Shown one piece after another: positions 51,603 through 59,803 of a DNA stretch of 64,000 bases; position 1 is the first letter of the stretch; every line of letters begins with the position of its first letter. Where the stretch lies: the NCBI RefSeq assembly GCF_025854275.1, contig NZ_CP107567.1:6076001-6140000 (forward strand). Reading direction: 5' to 3'. The notes under the pieces were generated by a model that saw only the letters and a program-made list of their open reading frames with translations, was not told where the DNA came from and searched no databases. Position numbers and translations under genes: made by a program. The DNA is from Streptomyces peucetius (GTDB lineage Bacteria > Actinomycetota > Actinomycetes > Streptomycetales > Streptomycetaceae).

Positions 51603-54053
51603 CTAGCTCGCCGGCCCGGCGAGCACCGCGACCGGCGACGCGAGCGGCGTGCCGGAGCCGTCGCGGCGCGGGTCGATCTCCGGGAGCTCGGCCGGGGCGC
51701 CGTTCTTCTGCGCCGCCCTGGCCGGCGCCGCCCCCGCCCAGGCCAGGACCAGCACGTCCTCGCCCTTCAGGAAGCGCTGGCAGCGCACACCGCCGGTGGC
51801 CCGCCCCTTGCGCGGGTACTGGTCGAACGGCGTCAGCTTCGCCGTCGCCATCGAGTCGTCCAGCGTGCCGTGCGAGCCCGCCACGGTGAACACGACCGCG
51901 TCCCCGGCCGGATCCACCGCGGTGAAGGAGATGACCTCCGCACCGTCCGCCAGCTTGATGCCGGTCATGCCGCCCGCGGGGCGGCCCTGCGGACGCACCT
52001 GGGCGGCCGGATAGCGCAGCAGCTGGGCGTCCGAGGTGATGAAGACCAGGTCCTCCTCACCGGTGTGCAGCTCGACGGCGCCGACGATCCGGTCGCCCTC
52101 CTTGAGCGTGATGACCTCCAGCTCCTCCTTGTTGGAGGGATAGTCGGGCACCACACGCTTGACCACGCCCTGCAGCGTCCCGATCGCGAGGCCCGGCGAC
52201 GACTCGTCGAGCGTGGTGAGGCAGACGACCGTCTCGTCGGCCTCCAGCGACAGGAACTCCGCGACCGGCGCACCGCCCGACAGGTTCGGGGCGGACGCCG
52301 TGTCCGGCAGCTGCGGCAGATCGATCACGGACAGCCGCAGCAGCCGCCCGGACGAGGTCACGGCGCCCACCTCGCCGCGCTGGGTCGTGAGGACCGCCGA
52401 GACGATCACATCGTGCTTGGTACGCCTGGCCCGGCCTTCCTCGAGCGGCTCGCCCGTGGCCGTACGCGCGAGCAGGCCGGTGGAGGAGAGCAGCACCCGG
52501 CACGGGTCGTCCGCCACCTGGAGCGAGGCCGCCGGCGCCGGCGCACCCGCGGACTCCAGCAGCACCGTGCGCCGCGGGGTGCCGAACTTCTTCGCCACCG
52601 CGGCCAGTTCCGAGGAGACCAGCTTGCGCAGCTCGGCGTCCGACTCGAGGATGCCGGTCAGCTCGTCGATCTCGCCGTTGAGCCGGTCGCGCTCGCTCTC
52701 CAGCTCGATCCGGTCGAACTTGGTGAGCCGGCGCAGCGGGGTGTCGAGGATGTACTGCGTCTGGACCTCGCTCAGGGAGAAGCGCTCGATCAGCCGCTCC
52801 TTGGCCTGGGCCGAGTTCTCGCTGGACCGGATGATCCGGATGACCTCGTCGATGTCGATGAGGGCGACGAGCAGGCCCTCGACCAGATGCAGCCGGTCCC
52901 GGCGCTTCGTGCGCCGGAACTCGCTGCGCCGCCGGACGACCTCGAAGCGGTGGTCGAGATAGACCTCGAGCAGCTCCTTCAGACCGAGCGTGAGCGGCTG
53001 CCCGTCGACCAGCGCCACGTTGTTGATCCCGAAGGACTCCTCCATCGGAGTCAGCTTGTAGAGCTGCTCCAGCACCGCCTCCGGGATGAAGCCGTTCTTG
53101 ATCTCGACGACCAGACGCAGACCGTGCGCGCGGTCGGTGAGGTCCTTGACGTCCGCGATGCCCTGGAGCTTCTTCGACCCGACCAGATCCTTGATCTTGG
53201 CGATGACCTTCTCCGGGCCGACCGTGAAGGGCAGTTCCGTGACGACCAGGCCCTTGCGCCGCGCGGTGACGTTCTCCACGGACACCGTGGCACGGATCTT
53301 GAACGAACCGCGGCCCGACTCGTACGCGTCCCTGATGCCGTTCAGCCCGACGATGCGGCCGCCGGTCGGCAGGTCGGGTCCCGGCACATGACGCATCAGC
53401 GTCTCGAGGTCCGCGCCGGGGTGCCTGATGAGGTGGCGCGCCGCGGCGACGACCTCGCCCAGATTGTGCGGAGGCATATTGGTCGCCATGCCGACCGCGA
53501 TCCCGGACGAGCCGTTGACCAGCAGGTTCGGATAGGCGGCGGGCAGAGCGACGGGCTCGCGCTCCTGGCCGTCGTAGTTCGACTGGAAGTCGACCGTGTC
53601 CTCGTCGATCGACTCGGTCATCAGGCCGGTGGCGTCGGCCATCCGGCACTCGGTGTACCGCATGGCGGCGGGCGGGTCGTCGTTGCCCAGCGAGCCGAAG
53701 TTGCCGTGGCCGTCGACCAGCGGCAGGCGCATGGAGAACGGCTGCGCCATGCGCACGAGCGCGTCGTAGATCGACGCGTCACCGTGCGGGTGCAGCTTGC
53801 CCATGACCTCCCCGACGACACGGGCGCACTTCACGTAGCCGCGGTCGGGACGCAGTCCCATCTCGTTCATCTGATAGACGATGCGGCGGTGCACGGGCTT
53901 CATGCCGTCGCGTGCGTCCGGCAGGGCCCGGGAGTAGATCACCGAGTACGCGTACTCGAGGAAGGAGCCCTGCATTTCGTCCACCACGTCGATGTCGAGG
54001 ATTCTCTCCTCGAAGTCGTCCGGCGGCGGGGTCTTCGTGCTGCGGCGGGCCAT
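51603..54053 (-). CDS. parC: DNA topoisomerase IV subunit A (GyrA/ParC family)
   Basis: DNA-cleaving subunit partnering the ParE encoded at 32259. 816 residues; ATG 54053 with AAGGAG upstream. Catalytic Tyr133 in [10 protein letters not shown]. The quinolone pocket reads [17 protein letters not shown]: Ala93 occupies the place of E. coli GyrA Ser83 and Asp97 that of Asp87. The coiled coil and C-gate region follows ([22 protein letters not shown]). The C-terminal beta-pinwheel domain (about 490-800) has repeats such as [17 protein letters not shown] and [18 protein letters not shown]; no canonical GyrA box (QRRGGKG) is seen, but [12 protein letters not shown] occurs, consistent with ParC. Confidence 0.93.
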   Translation of the reverse strand: MARRSTKTPPPDDFEERILDIDVVDEMQGSFLEYAYSVIYSRALPDARDGMKPVHRRIVYQMNEMGLRPDRGYVKCARVVGEVMGKLHPHGDASIYDALVRMAQPFSMRLPLVDGHGNFGSLGNDDPPAAMRYTECRMADATGLMTESIDEDTVDFQSNYDGQEREPVALPAAYPNLLVNGSSGIAVGMATNMPPHNLGEVVAAARHLIRHPGADLETLMRHVPGPDLPTGGRIVGLNGIRDAYESGRGSFKIRATVSVENVTARRKGLVVTELPFTVGPEKVIAKIKDLVGSKKLQGIADVKDLTDRAHGLRLVVEIKNGFIPEAVLEQLYKLTPMEESFGINNVALVDGQPLTLGLKELLEVYLDHRFEVVRRRSEFRRTKRRDRLHLVEGLLVALIDIDEVIRIIRSSENSAQAKERLIERFSLSEVQTQYILDTPLRRLTKFDRIELESERDRLNGEIDELTGILESDAELRKLVSSELAAVAKKFGTPRRTVLLESAGAPAPAASLQVADDPCRVLLSSTGLLARTATGEPLEEGRARRTKHDVIVSAVLTTQRGEVGAVTSSGRLLRLSVIDLPQLPDTASAPNLSGGAPVAEFLSLEADETVVCLTTLDESSPGLAIGTLQGVVKRVVPDYPSNKEELEVITLKEGDRIVGAVELHTGEEDLVFITSDAQLLRYPAAQVRPQGRPAGGMTGIKLADGAEVISFTAVDPAGDAVVFTVAGSHGTLDDSMATAKLTPFDQYPRKGRATGGVRCQRFLKGEDVLVLAWAGAAPARAAQKNGAPAELPEIDPRRDGSGTPLASPVAVLAGPAS

Positions 54054-54291
54054 CGCGGCTGCTGCTCCTTCACGTACCAGGTGGGCATCTGACGCCGACC
54101 ATTGTGGACCGTCCCGCCGACAACGCCGACCGCGACCCGTGTTCCGCATCGCGCCCGGGGCGCGGAACGACGTCGCACCCCAGGGGGAACAACCCGGATC
54201 CCGGCCCGGGAACTTCGCCAGGTGTCGGCACGCTTGCATACAGTGGCAGGTGAGGCAGCACTTTCACGTTTTCGCGATCGAAGGGACGTAC

Positions 54292-55647
54292 ATGCCCATG
54301 GGTCACACGGCCACAGCGCAGGCCGGCTCCGGCGGCCTGACAGCGACCGAGCACCGTCTGGCCAATGGCCTGCGCGTGGTGCTCTCCGAGGACCACCTGA
54401 CCCCGGTCGCCGCGGTCTGCCTCTGGTACGACGTCGGTTCGCGCCACGAGGTCAAGGGCCGTACAGGACTCGCCCACCTCTTCGAGCACTTGATGTTCCA
54501 GGGCTCGGGCCAGGTGAAGGGGAACGGCCACTTCGAGCTGGTCCAGGGAGCCGGCGGTTCGCTGAACGGCACCACCAGCTTCGAGCGGACCAACTACTTC
54601 GAGACGATGCCCACCCACCAGCTGGAGCTGGCGCTCTGGCTGGAGGCCGACCGCATGGGCTCGCTGCTGGCCGCCCTCGACGACGAGTCGATGGAGAACC
54701 AGCGCGACGTCGTCAAGAACGAGCGCCGCCAGCGGTACGACAACGTGCCGTACGGCACGGCCTTCGAGAGGCTGACCGCCCTCGCCTACCCGCAGGGCCA
54801 CCCCTACCACCACACCCCGATCGGCTCGATGGCCGACCTGGACGCGGCGACCCTCGAGGACGCCCGGGCCTTCTTCCGTACGTACTACGCACCCAACAAC
54901 GCGGTGCTGTCGGTCGTCGGCGACATCGACCCCGAGCAGACGCTCGCCTGGATCGAGAAGTACTTCGGGTCCATCCCCTCCCACGACGGCAAGCAGCCGC
55001 CCCGTGACGGCACGCTCCCGGAGAACATCGGCGCGCAGCTGCGCGAGGAGGTCGTCGAGGAGGTCCCGGCCCGTGCCCTGATGGCCGCCTACCGCCTTCC
55101 GCACGACGGCACCCGCGAGTGCGACGCCGCGGACCTTGCGCTCACGGTCCTCGGCGGCGGGGAGTCCTCCCGGCTCCACAACCGCCTGGTGCGCCGCGAC
55201 CGGACCGCCGTCGCGGCCGGATTCGGTCTGCTGCGGCTGGCGGGCGCCCCGTCGATGGGCTGGCTGGACGTCAAGACCTCCGGAGGCGTCGAGGTTCCGC
55301 AGATCGAGGCCGCCGTCGACGAGGAGCTGGCACGCTTCGCGGCCGAGGGCCCGACGGCGGGGGAGATGGAGCGGGCTCAGGCCCAGCTGGAGCGCGAGTG
55401 GCTGGACCGGCTCGGCACGGTCGCGGGCCGCGCCGACGAACTCTGCCGTTACGCGGTGCTGTTCGGCGATCCCCAGCTGGCGCTGACCGCCGTCCAGCGG
55501 GTGCTCGACGTCACCGCGGAGGAGGTGCAGGCCGTCGCCAAGGCACGCCTGCATCCCGAGAACAGGGCGGTGCTGGTCTATGAACCGGTCGCCGCGGAAG
55601 AGACCGAAGCGGCCGACGGACACGAGCACGAAGGGACGGACCAGTGA
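54292..55647 (+). CDS. M16-family zinc peptidase, active subunit
   Basis: 451-residue insulinase/processing-peptidase-like enzyme. The inverted zinc motif HLFEH is at residues 62-66 and the third ligand Glu is near 144 (ENQRDVVKNERRQRYDN), so it should be catalytic. ATG start with GAAGGGA. The second M16 domain has EEVPARALMAAYRLP and VLGGGESSRLHNRLVR. The C-terminus is acidic and His-containing. The stop overlaps the next M16 gene (GTGA), giving a coupled active/inactive pair as in other bacterial M16B heterodimers. It is divergent from parC. Substrates are probably small peptides. Confidence 0.93.
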   Translation: MPMGHTATAQAGSGGLTATEHRLANGLRVVLSEDHLTPVAAVCLWYDVGSRHEVKGRTGLAHLFEHLMFQGSGQVKGNGHFELVQGAGGSLNGTTSFERTNYFETMPTHQLELALWLEADRMGSLLAALDDESMENQRDVVKNERRQRYDNVPYGTAFERLTALAYPQGHPYHHTPIGSMADLDAATLEDARAFFRTYYAPNNAVLSVVGDIDPEQTLAWIEKYFGSIPSHDGKQPPRDGTLPENIGAQLREEVVEEVPARALMAAYRLPHDGTRECDAADLALTVLGGGESSRLHNRLVRRDRTAVAAGFGLLRLAGAPSMGWLDVKTSGGVEVPQIEAAVDEELARFAAEGPTAGEMERAQAQLEREWLDRLGTVAGRADELCRYAVLFGDPQLALTAVQRVLDVTAEEVQAVAKARLHPENRAVLVYEPVAAEETEAADGHEHEGTDQ

Positions 55648-57032
55648 GCGACGCTGCCGTGACCATGGACTTCCACCCGCAGCCGACTCCGGGCACCGCC
55701 CGGCCCTGGGCCTTCCCGGCCCCCGAGCGCGGCACACTGGACAACGGCCTGACGGTGCTGCGCTGCCACCGCCCCGGCCAGCAGGTGGTGGCCGTCGAGG
55801 TCTGCCTCGACGCCCCGCTGGAGGCGGAGCCCGAGGGCCTCGACGGAGTCGCCACGATCATGGCGCGCGCTCTGTCGGAGGGTACGGACAAGCACCCGGC
55901 GGAGGAGTTCGCGGCCGAACTGGAACGCTGCGGTGCCACCCTGGACGCCCACGCGGACCACCCCGGGGTGCGGGTGTCGCTGGAGGTGCCGGTCTCCCGG
56001 CTCCCCAAGGCTCTCGGCCTGCTCGCCGAGGCGCTGCGCGCGCCCGCCTTCGAGCCGGACGAGGTCGAGCGGCTGGTCCGCAACCGCCTCGACGAGATCC
56101 CGCACGAGACGGCGAACCCGGGCCGCCGCGCCGCCAAGCAGCTCGCCAAGGAGCTCTTCCCGTCCTCGCTGCGCGTCTCCCGCCCCCGCCAGGGCACGGA
56201 GGAGACGGTGGCCCGGATCGACGCCGCCGCCGTACGCGCCTTCTTCGAGGCCCATGTGCGTCCCGCGACCGCGACCGCCGTGATCGTCGGCGACCTCACC
56301 GGCGTCGACCTGGACGCCGTCCTCGGCGACTCGCTCGGCACCTGGACGGGCGACAAGGCCGACCCGCGGCCCGTGCCCGCGGTCACCGCCGACGACACCG
56401 GCCGGGTGGTCATCGTGGACCGTCCCGGGGCCGTGCAGACGCAGCTGCTCATCGGCCGGATCGGAGCGGACCGCCACGACCGGGTCTGGCCCGCCCAGGT
56501 GCTCGGCACGTACTGCCTCGGCGGCACCCTCACCTCCCGCCTCGACCGGGTGCTGCGCGAGGAGAAGGGCTACACCTACGGCGTACGGGCCTTCGGCCAG
56601 GTCCTGCTCTCCGCCCCCGACGGCTCCGGCGCGGCCATGCTCGCCATCAGCGGCTCCGTGGACACGCCCAACACCGGGCCCGCGCTCGAGGATCTGTGGA
56701 AGGTGCTCCGCACGCTCGCGGCCGAGGGCCTCACCGACGCCGAACGCGACGTCGCCGTGCAGAACCTGGTGGGCGTCGCCCCGCTGAAGTACGAGACGGC
56801 GGCCTCCGTCGCGGCCACCCTGGCCGACCAGGTCGAGCAGCACCTGCCGGACGACTACCAGGCCCAGTTGTACGTTCGGCTGGCGGAGACCGGCACGGTG
56901 GAGGCGACCGCGGCGGTCGTGGGCGCCTTCCCGGTGGACCGGCTGGTCACGGTGCTCGTCGGCGACGCGTCGCAGATCGAGGAGCCGGTCAAGGCGCTCG
57001 GCATCGGTGAAGTGGCGGTTGTCTCGGGCTGA
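55644..57032 (+). CDS. M16-family peptidase-like protein, inactive subunit
   Basis: 462 residues, GTG overlapping the upstream stop. The fold is M16 (ERGTLDNGLTVLRCHRPGQQ, VVAVEVCLDAPLEAEPEG), but the HxxEH position reads GVATIMARALSEGT, with no zinc ligands. The Arg/Tyr substrate-clamp sequence of inactive partners is present (LREEKGYTYGVRAFG). It probably forms a clamshell heterodimer with the preceding active subunit. A perfect hairpin follows. Confidence 0.92.
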   Translation: MSDAAVTMDFHPQPTPGTARPWAFPAPERGTLDNGLTVLRCHRPGQQVVAVEVCLDAPLEAEPEGLDGVATIMARALSEGTDKHPAEEFAAELERCGATLDAHADHPGVRVSLEVPVSRLPKALGLLAEALRAPAFEPDEVERLVRNRLDEIPHETANPGRRAAKQLAKELFPSSLRVSRPRQGTEETVARIDAAAVRAFFEAHVRPATATAVIVGDLTGVDLDAVLGDSLGTWTGDKADPRPVPAVTADDTGRVVIVDRPGAVQTQLLIGRIGADRHDRVWPAQVLGTYCLGGTLTSRLDRVLREEKGYTYGVRAFGQVLLSAPDGSGAAMLAISGSVDTPNTGPALEDLWKVLRTLAAEGLTDAERDVAVQNLVGVAPLKYETAASVAATLADQVEQHLPDDYQAQLYVRLAETGTVEATAAVVGAFPVDRLVTVLVGDASQIEEPVKALGIGEVAVVSG

Positions 57033-57095
57033 TCGGGAGCCGCCGACCGGATGCAGGGTCGAAAGCGGCGCATTACAGGCAAGTGGCATGCAAGT

Positions 57096-57129
57096 GGAAC
57101 CCCGGCTTCGATTCGTTTGCCGGGGTTCC
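57096..57129 (+). terminator. Terminator of the M16 operon
   Basis: Perfect 11-bp arms GGAACCCCGGC (57096-57106) and GCCGGGGTTCC (57119-57129), loop of 12 bases, then GTTGTATG. Confidence 0.8.
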
Positions 57130-57269
57130 GTTGTATGTCCGTTTTATGGGAGAGGTTGCCTGTCTGCCCTGTGGCATGCGCTACAAAAGGGCCTGTCCGT
57201 TTGGTGATCGACGGACGGGATGCCTAGCGTCGGTCCGGCTGTCCGCCTGGAGATCGTCGCGCCCGCGGC

Positions 57270-57428
57270 GTCGGGCAGTCATCGCCGAGTCCCCGTCAGG
57301 CGCGAGCCTGGGGAGCCGGGGACCCATTCGTCCCTGGGGTGAATCGGGCACCTTCGCCTGCGCGGAGGCGCCCGTAGGAGACCTTCCTGCTCCGAACCCG
57401 TCAGCTAACCCGGTAGGCGAGAAGGAAG
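57270..57428 (+). ncRNA. ydaO/yuaA-type riboswitch (cyclic di-AMP sensor)
   Basis: The 5' leader of the M23 peptidase gene carries conserved blocks of this riboswitch: GAGCCGGGGACCCA (57312-57326 area), GGGGTGAATCGGGC (57336-57349 area), and CCGAACCCGTCAGCTAACCC followed by GGTAGGCGAGAAGGAAGG near 57392-57428. The class turns off genes for cell-wall remodelling and osmolyte transport when c-di-AMP is high, and in Streptomyces it precedes cell-wall hydrolases. Boundaries are approximate. The upstream 57130-57270 segment holds the likely promoter but no gene. Confidence 0.85.
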
Positions 57429-57446
57429 GAAAGGACCAGCCTCTTC

Positions 57447-58229
57447 ATGGCGTTCACCCGTGCCACCGGGAAGCATCGTGCCCCGAGCCGCCTGACGCGC
57501 AGGAGCGCGAACCTGGCCGGCGTCGCCGCACTCGCCACCACCGGCGTCGTCGGAAGCTTCGCCTCCCCGGCACTCGCCGCCGACGCCGACGCCCCCTCCG
57601 CCGAGGACACCGGCCTCACGCAGATCGTCACCATGGACTCGCTCGCCGACGAGATAGCCGCCCAGGCCGCCGCCCAGAAGAAGGAGGCCGAGGAGGCCGC
57701 CGCCAAGGCCCGTGCGCGGGCGAAGGCCGCGGCGGAGGCCAAGCGCAGGGCCGAGGCTCGCGCCGAGGCGGCCCGCGAGGCCGAGGAGCGCGCCGCCCGT
57801 GAGGCCGAGCGCAAGCGGCTGAATTCCTTCCGGCTCCCCGTCGCCGGCTCCTACGTGACCACCGGCTACCGCGCCGGTGGCGCCCTGTGGTCCTCCGGCT
57901 CGCACTCCGGCGTCGACTTCCGTGCCGCGTCCGGCAGTTCCGTCGTGGCGGTGGGCTCCGGCACCGTCGTCGAGGCGGGCTGGGGCGGCGCGTACGGCAA
58001 CAACATCGTGATCCGGATGAACGACGGCACCTACACCCAGTACGGCCACCTGTCGTCCATCGGCGTCTTCGTCGGCCAGCAGGTCACCCCGGGCCAGCAG
58101 ATCGGCCTCTCCGGCTCGACCGGCAACTCGACCGGCCCGCACCTGCACTTCGAGGCGCGGACCACAGCCGAGTACGGCTCCGACATCGACCCGGTCGCCT
58201 ACCTCCGCTCGCACGGCGTCGCCGTCTAG
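57447..58229 (+). CDS. Secreted M23-family peptidoglycan endopeptidase
   Basis: 260 residues. The N-terminus has a basic region and a hydrophobic signal (NLAGVAALATTGVVGSFASP, cleavage near ALAAD). Residues about 70-125 form a charged Ala/Glu/Lys/Arg coiled coil (KKEAEEAAAKARARAKAAAE). The LytM/M23 domain (about 130-260) is complete: HSGVDFRA with the first His and Asp zinc ligands, GHLSS, and HLHFEA with the last. It cuts peptide cross-links or interpeptide bridges in peptidoglycan during growth or spore development. The c-di-AMP riboswitch in its leader fits a wall-remodelling role. GGAAAGGA is the ribosome-binding site. Confidence 0.95.
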   Translation: MAFTRATGKHRAPSRLTRRSANLAGVAALATTGVVGSFASPALAADADAPSAEDTGLTQIVTMDSLADEIAAQAAAQKKEAEEAAAKARARAKAAAEAKRRAEARAEAAREAEERAAREAERKRLNSFRLPVAGSYVTTGYRAGGALWSSGSHSGVDFRAASGSSVVAVGSGTVVEAGWGGAYGNNIVIRMNDGTYTQYGHLSSIGVFVGQQVTPGQQIGLSGSTGNSTGPHLHFEARTTAEYGSDIDPVAYLRSHGVAV

Positions 58230-58249
58230 CGGTCATGCGCAGCCCGCTC

Positions 58250-58279
58250 GAAGGCCCCCGGCTTCCGCCGGGGGCCTTC
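58250..58279 (+). terminator. Terminator of the M23 peptidase gene
   Basis: Perfect 13-bp arms GAAGGCCCCCGGC (58250-58262) and GCCGGGGGCCTTC (58267-58279) with a TTCC tetraloop, 20 bp after the stop codon. Confidence 0.9.
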
Positions 58280-58441
58280 GCCGTGTTCCGTGCCGTTTTC
58301 ACCATTCCGTGATTGCCGCTCCGGCCAAGAGATTTCCGTGGTTTCACGGGCGCCGTCGGAAAACGGCGCGCATTGCAATAGAGTCACGGGAAGGCGCGTC
58401 AATCGGTTGCGTTTCGCTCGGATCAAGGCGGAGGTTCGGTC

Positions 58442-59119
58442 ATGCGTATTCCCGCGCACTCGGTATGCACGGCGATCCGTGACGACATCGTCTCCGGTGT
58501 CTTCGAGCGCGGCAGCCGGCTCGCCGAGGAGCAGCTCGCCCGCCGCTACGGGGTCTCCCGGGTCCCGGTGCGTGAGGCGCTGCGCACCCTGGAGTCGGAG
58601 GGGTTCGTCGTCACCCGGCGGCACGCGGGCGCCTGCGTCGCCGAACCCACGGAGCAGGAAGCCGCCGATCTCCTGGAGATCCGGCTGCTGTTGGAGCCCC
58701 TGGGGGCGGCGCGCGCCGCACAGCGCCGCACCGAAGCGCATCTCAAGGTGCTTCGCGGCCTGGTCAGACTGGGGCAGGAGAGGGCGCGGCGGGGGCAGGG
58801 CGAAGACCTGCGCTCCCTCGGCAACTGGTTCCACGAGACGCTCGCCCAGTCCTGCGGCAGCCCCGGACTCACCGCGCTGCTCACCCAGTTGCGGCACAAG
58901 ATCGCCTGGATGTACGTGGTCGAGCACCCGGCCGCGCCGGTCGAGTCGTGGGCCGAGCACGGCGCGATCGTCGACGCCGTGGCGCGCGGTGACGCCGGGC
59001 GGGCCCGGGCGCTGACGGCACTGCACGCGGAGCGTGCCGCCGGGGCGCACCGGTTGCGGCGCACCGTGCGGGTGAGGACTTCGCAACATTCCGTAAACAC
59101 CGCGAGCGGCCGGAATTAA
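58442..59119 (+). CDS. GntR/FCD-family transcriptional regulator
   Basis: 225 residues. Winged helix-turn-helix SRLAEEQLARRYGVSRVPVREALRTLESEGFV (about 25-60, shown in part), followed by an FCD effector-binding domain with LLEIRLLLEPLGAARAAQRR and the metal-site histidines in NWFHETLAQSC. Such regulators usually respond to organic acids or amino-sugar catabolites. It lies convergent to ptsH across a terminator and may regulate sugar or PTS-linked genes, but no operator was identified. A/T-richer promoter DNA precedes it (58340-58440). Confidence 0.92.
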   Translation: MRIPAHSVCTAIRDDIVSGVFERGSRLAEEQLARRYGVSRVPVREALRTLESEGFVVTRRHAGACVAEPTEQEAADLLEIRLLLEPLGAARAAQRRTEAHLKVLRGLVRLGQERARRGQGEDLRSLGNWFHETLAQSCGSPGLTALLTQLRHKIAWMYVVEHPAAPVESWAEHGAIVDAVARGDAGRARALTALHAERAAGAHRLRRTVRVRTSQHSVNTASGRN

Positions 59120-59255
59120 CAAAGGGTCTGTACAAAAAGAGGCGTGATGTGATCGGCCTCCTTTCTTTCCTGGATTTCCCTTTCCCGGCGGCAGCCGGAA
59201 AGGCGTGCACCGGTTTATGGCGCGCCTGCGTATTTCATGGTGATCCCGGAAAAGA

Positions 59256-59292
59256 AGAACCGCGGTGCTCCCGCCCGGGGCATCGCGGTTCT
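59256..59292. terminator. Bidirectional hairpin between GntR gene and ptsH
   Basis: Arms AGAACCGCGGTGC (59256-59268) and GCATCGCGGTTCT (59280-59292) match at 12 of 13 positions around an 11-base G/C-rich loop. Confidence 0.75.
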
Positions 59293-59328
59293 GTCGCGCA
59301 CAGGGGCGGGCCGTGCGGCCCGCTGCGC

Positions 59329-59364
59329 TCAGACGGTTCAGACGGTTCAGACGGTTCAGACGGT
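59329..59364. repeat. Four perfect 9-bp tandem repeats on the ptsH stop codon
   Basis: TCAGACGGT is repeated four times without mismatch. Read along ptsH (minus strand) the unit is ACCGTCTGA, so each copy re-creates the in-frame end Thr-Val-stop; the first copy supplies the actual stop at 59356-59358. Confidence 0.95.
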
Positions 59365-59637
59365 CTCGGGAAGCTCGTCGAGACCCTCCGCCACCAGCTT
59401 GGCCAGGCGGTCCAGGGCGGCCTCGGCGCCGTCCGCGTCGGAAGCGAGGACGATCTCCTCGCCGCCCTGCGCGCCCAGGCCGAGCACGGCGAGCATGGAG
59501 GCGGCGTTGACCGGGTTGCCGTCGGCCTTGGCGATCGTCACAGGGACGCCGGCAGCCGTCGCGGCACGGACGAAGATGGACGCGGGGCGGGCGTGAAGGC
59601 CCTCGGCCCAGCCGACATTGACGCGGCGCTCAGCCAT
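59356..59637 (-). CDS. ptsH: HPr phosphocarrier of the PTS
   Basis: 93-residue phosphocarrier between enzyme I and the sugar-specific EIIA proteins. Phosphorylated His15 is in GLHARPAS; the site of regulatory phosphorylation in other Gram-positives corresponds to Ser47 in NAASMLAVLG. ATG 59637 with GAAGGG seven bases upstream. No ptsI is adjacent. Its 3' end lies in a 9-bp tandem repeat. Confidence 0.97.
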   Translation of the reverse strand: MAERRVNVGWAEGLHARPASIFVRAATAAGVPVTIAKADGNPVNAASMLAVLGLGAQGGEEIVLASDADGAEAALDRLAKLVAEGLDELPETV

Positions 59638-59803
59638 GGTGATGCCCTTCAAGTCTTAGCGGTTGTCTAGACCAGTCTCTCATGTGTTCCGGCGTGCTCC
59701 CGGCCCCCTCCGGCGGGGGCCGGCAGACCGCCCCTCCGGCCTCCTCAGCCTGCCCGTCGGCAACCGGCTCCGCGACCGCTGGGCCGAGCCGTAGGCTTTC
59801 ACC

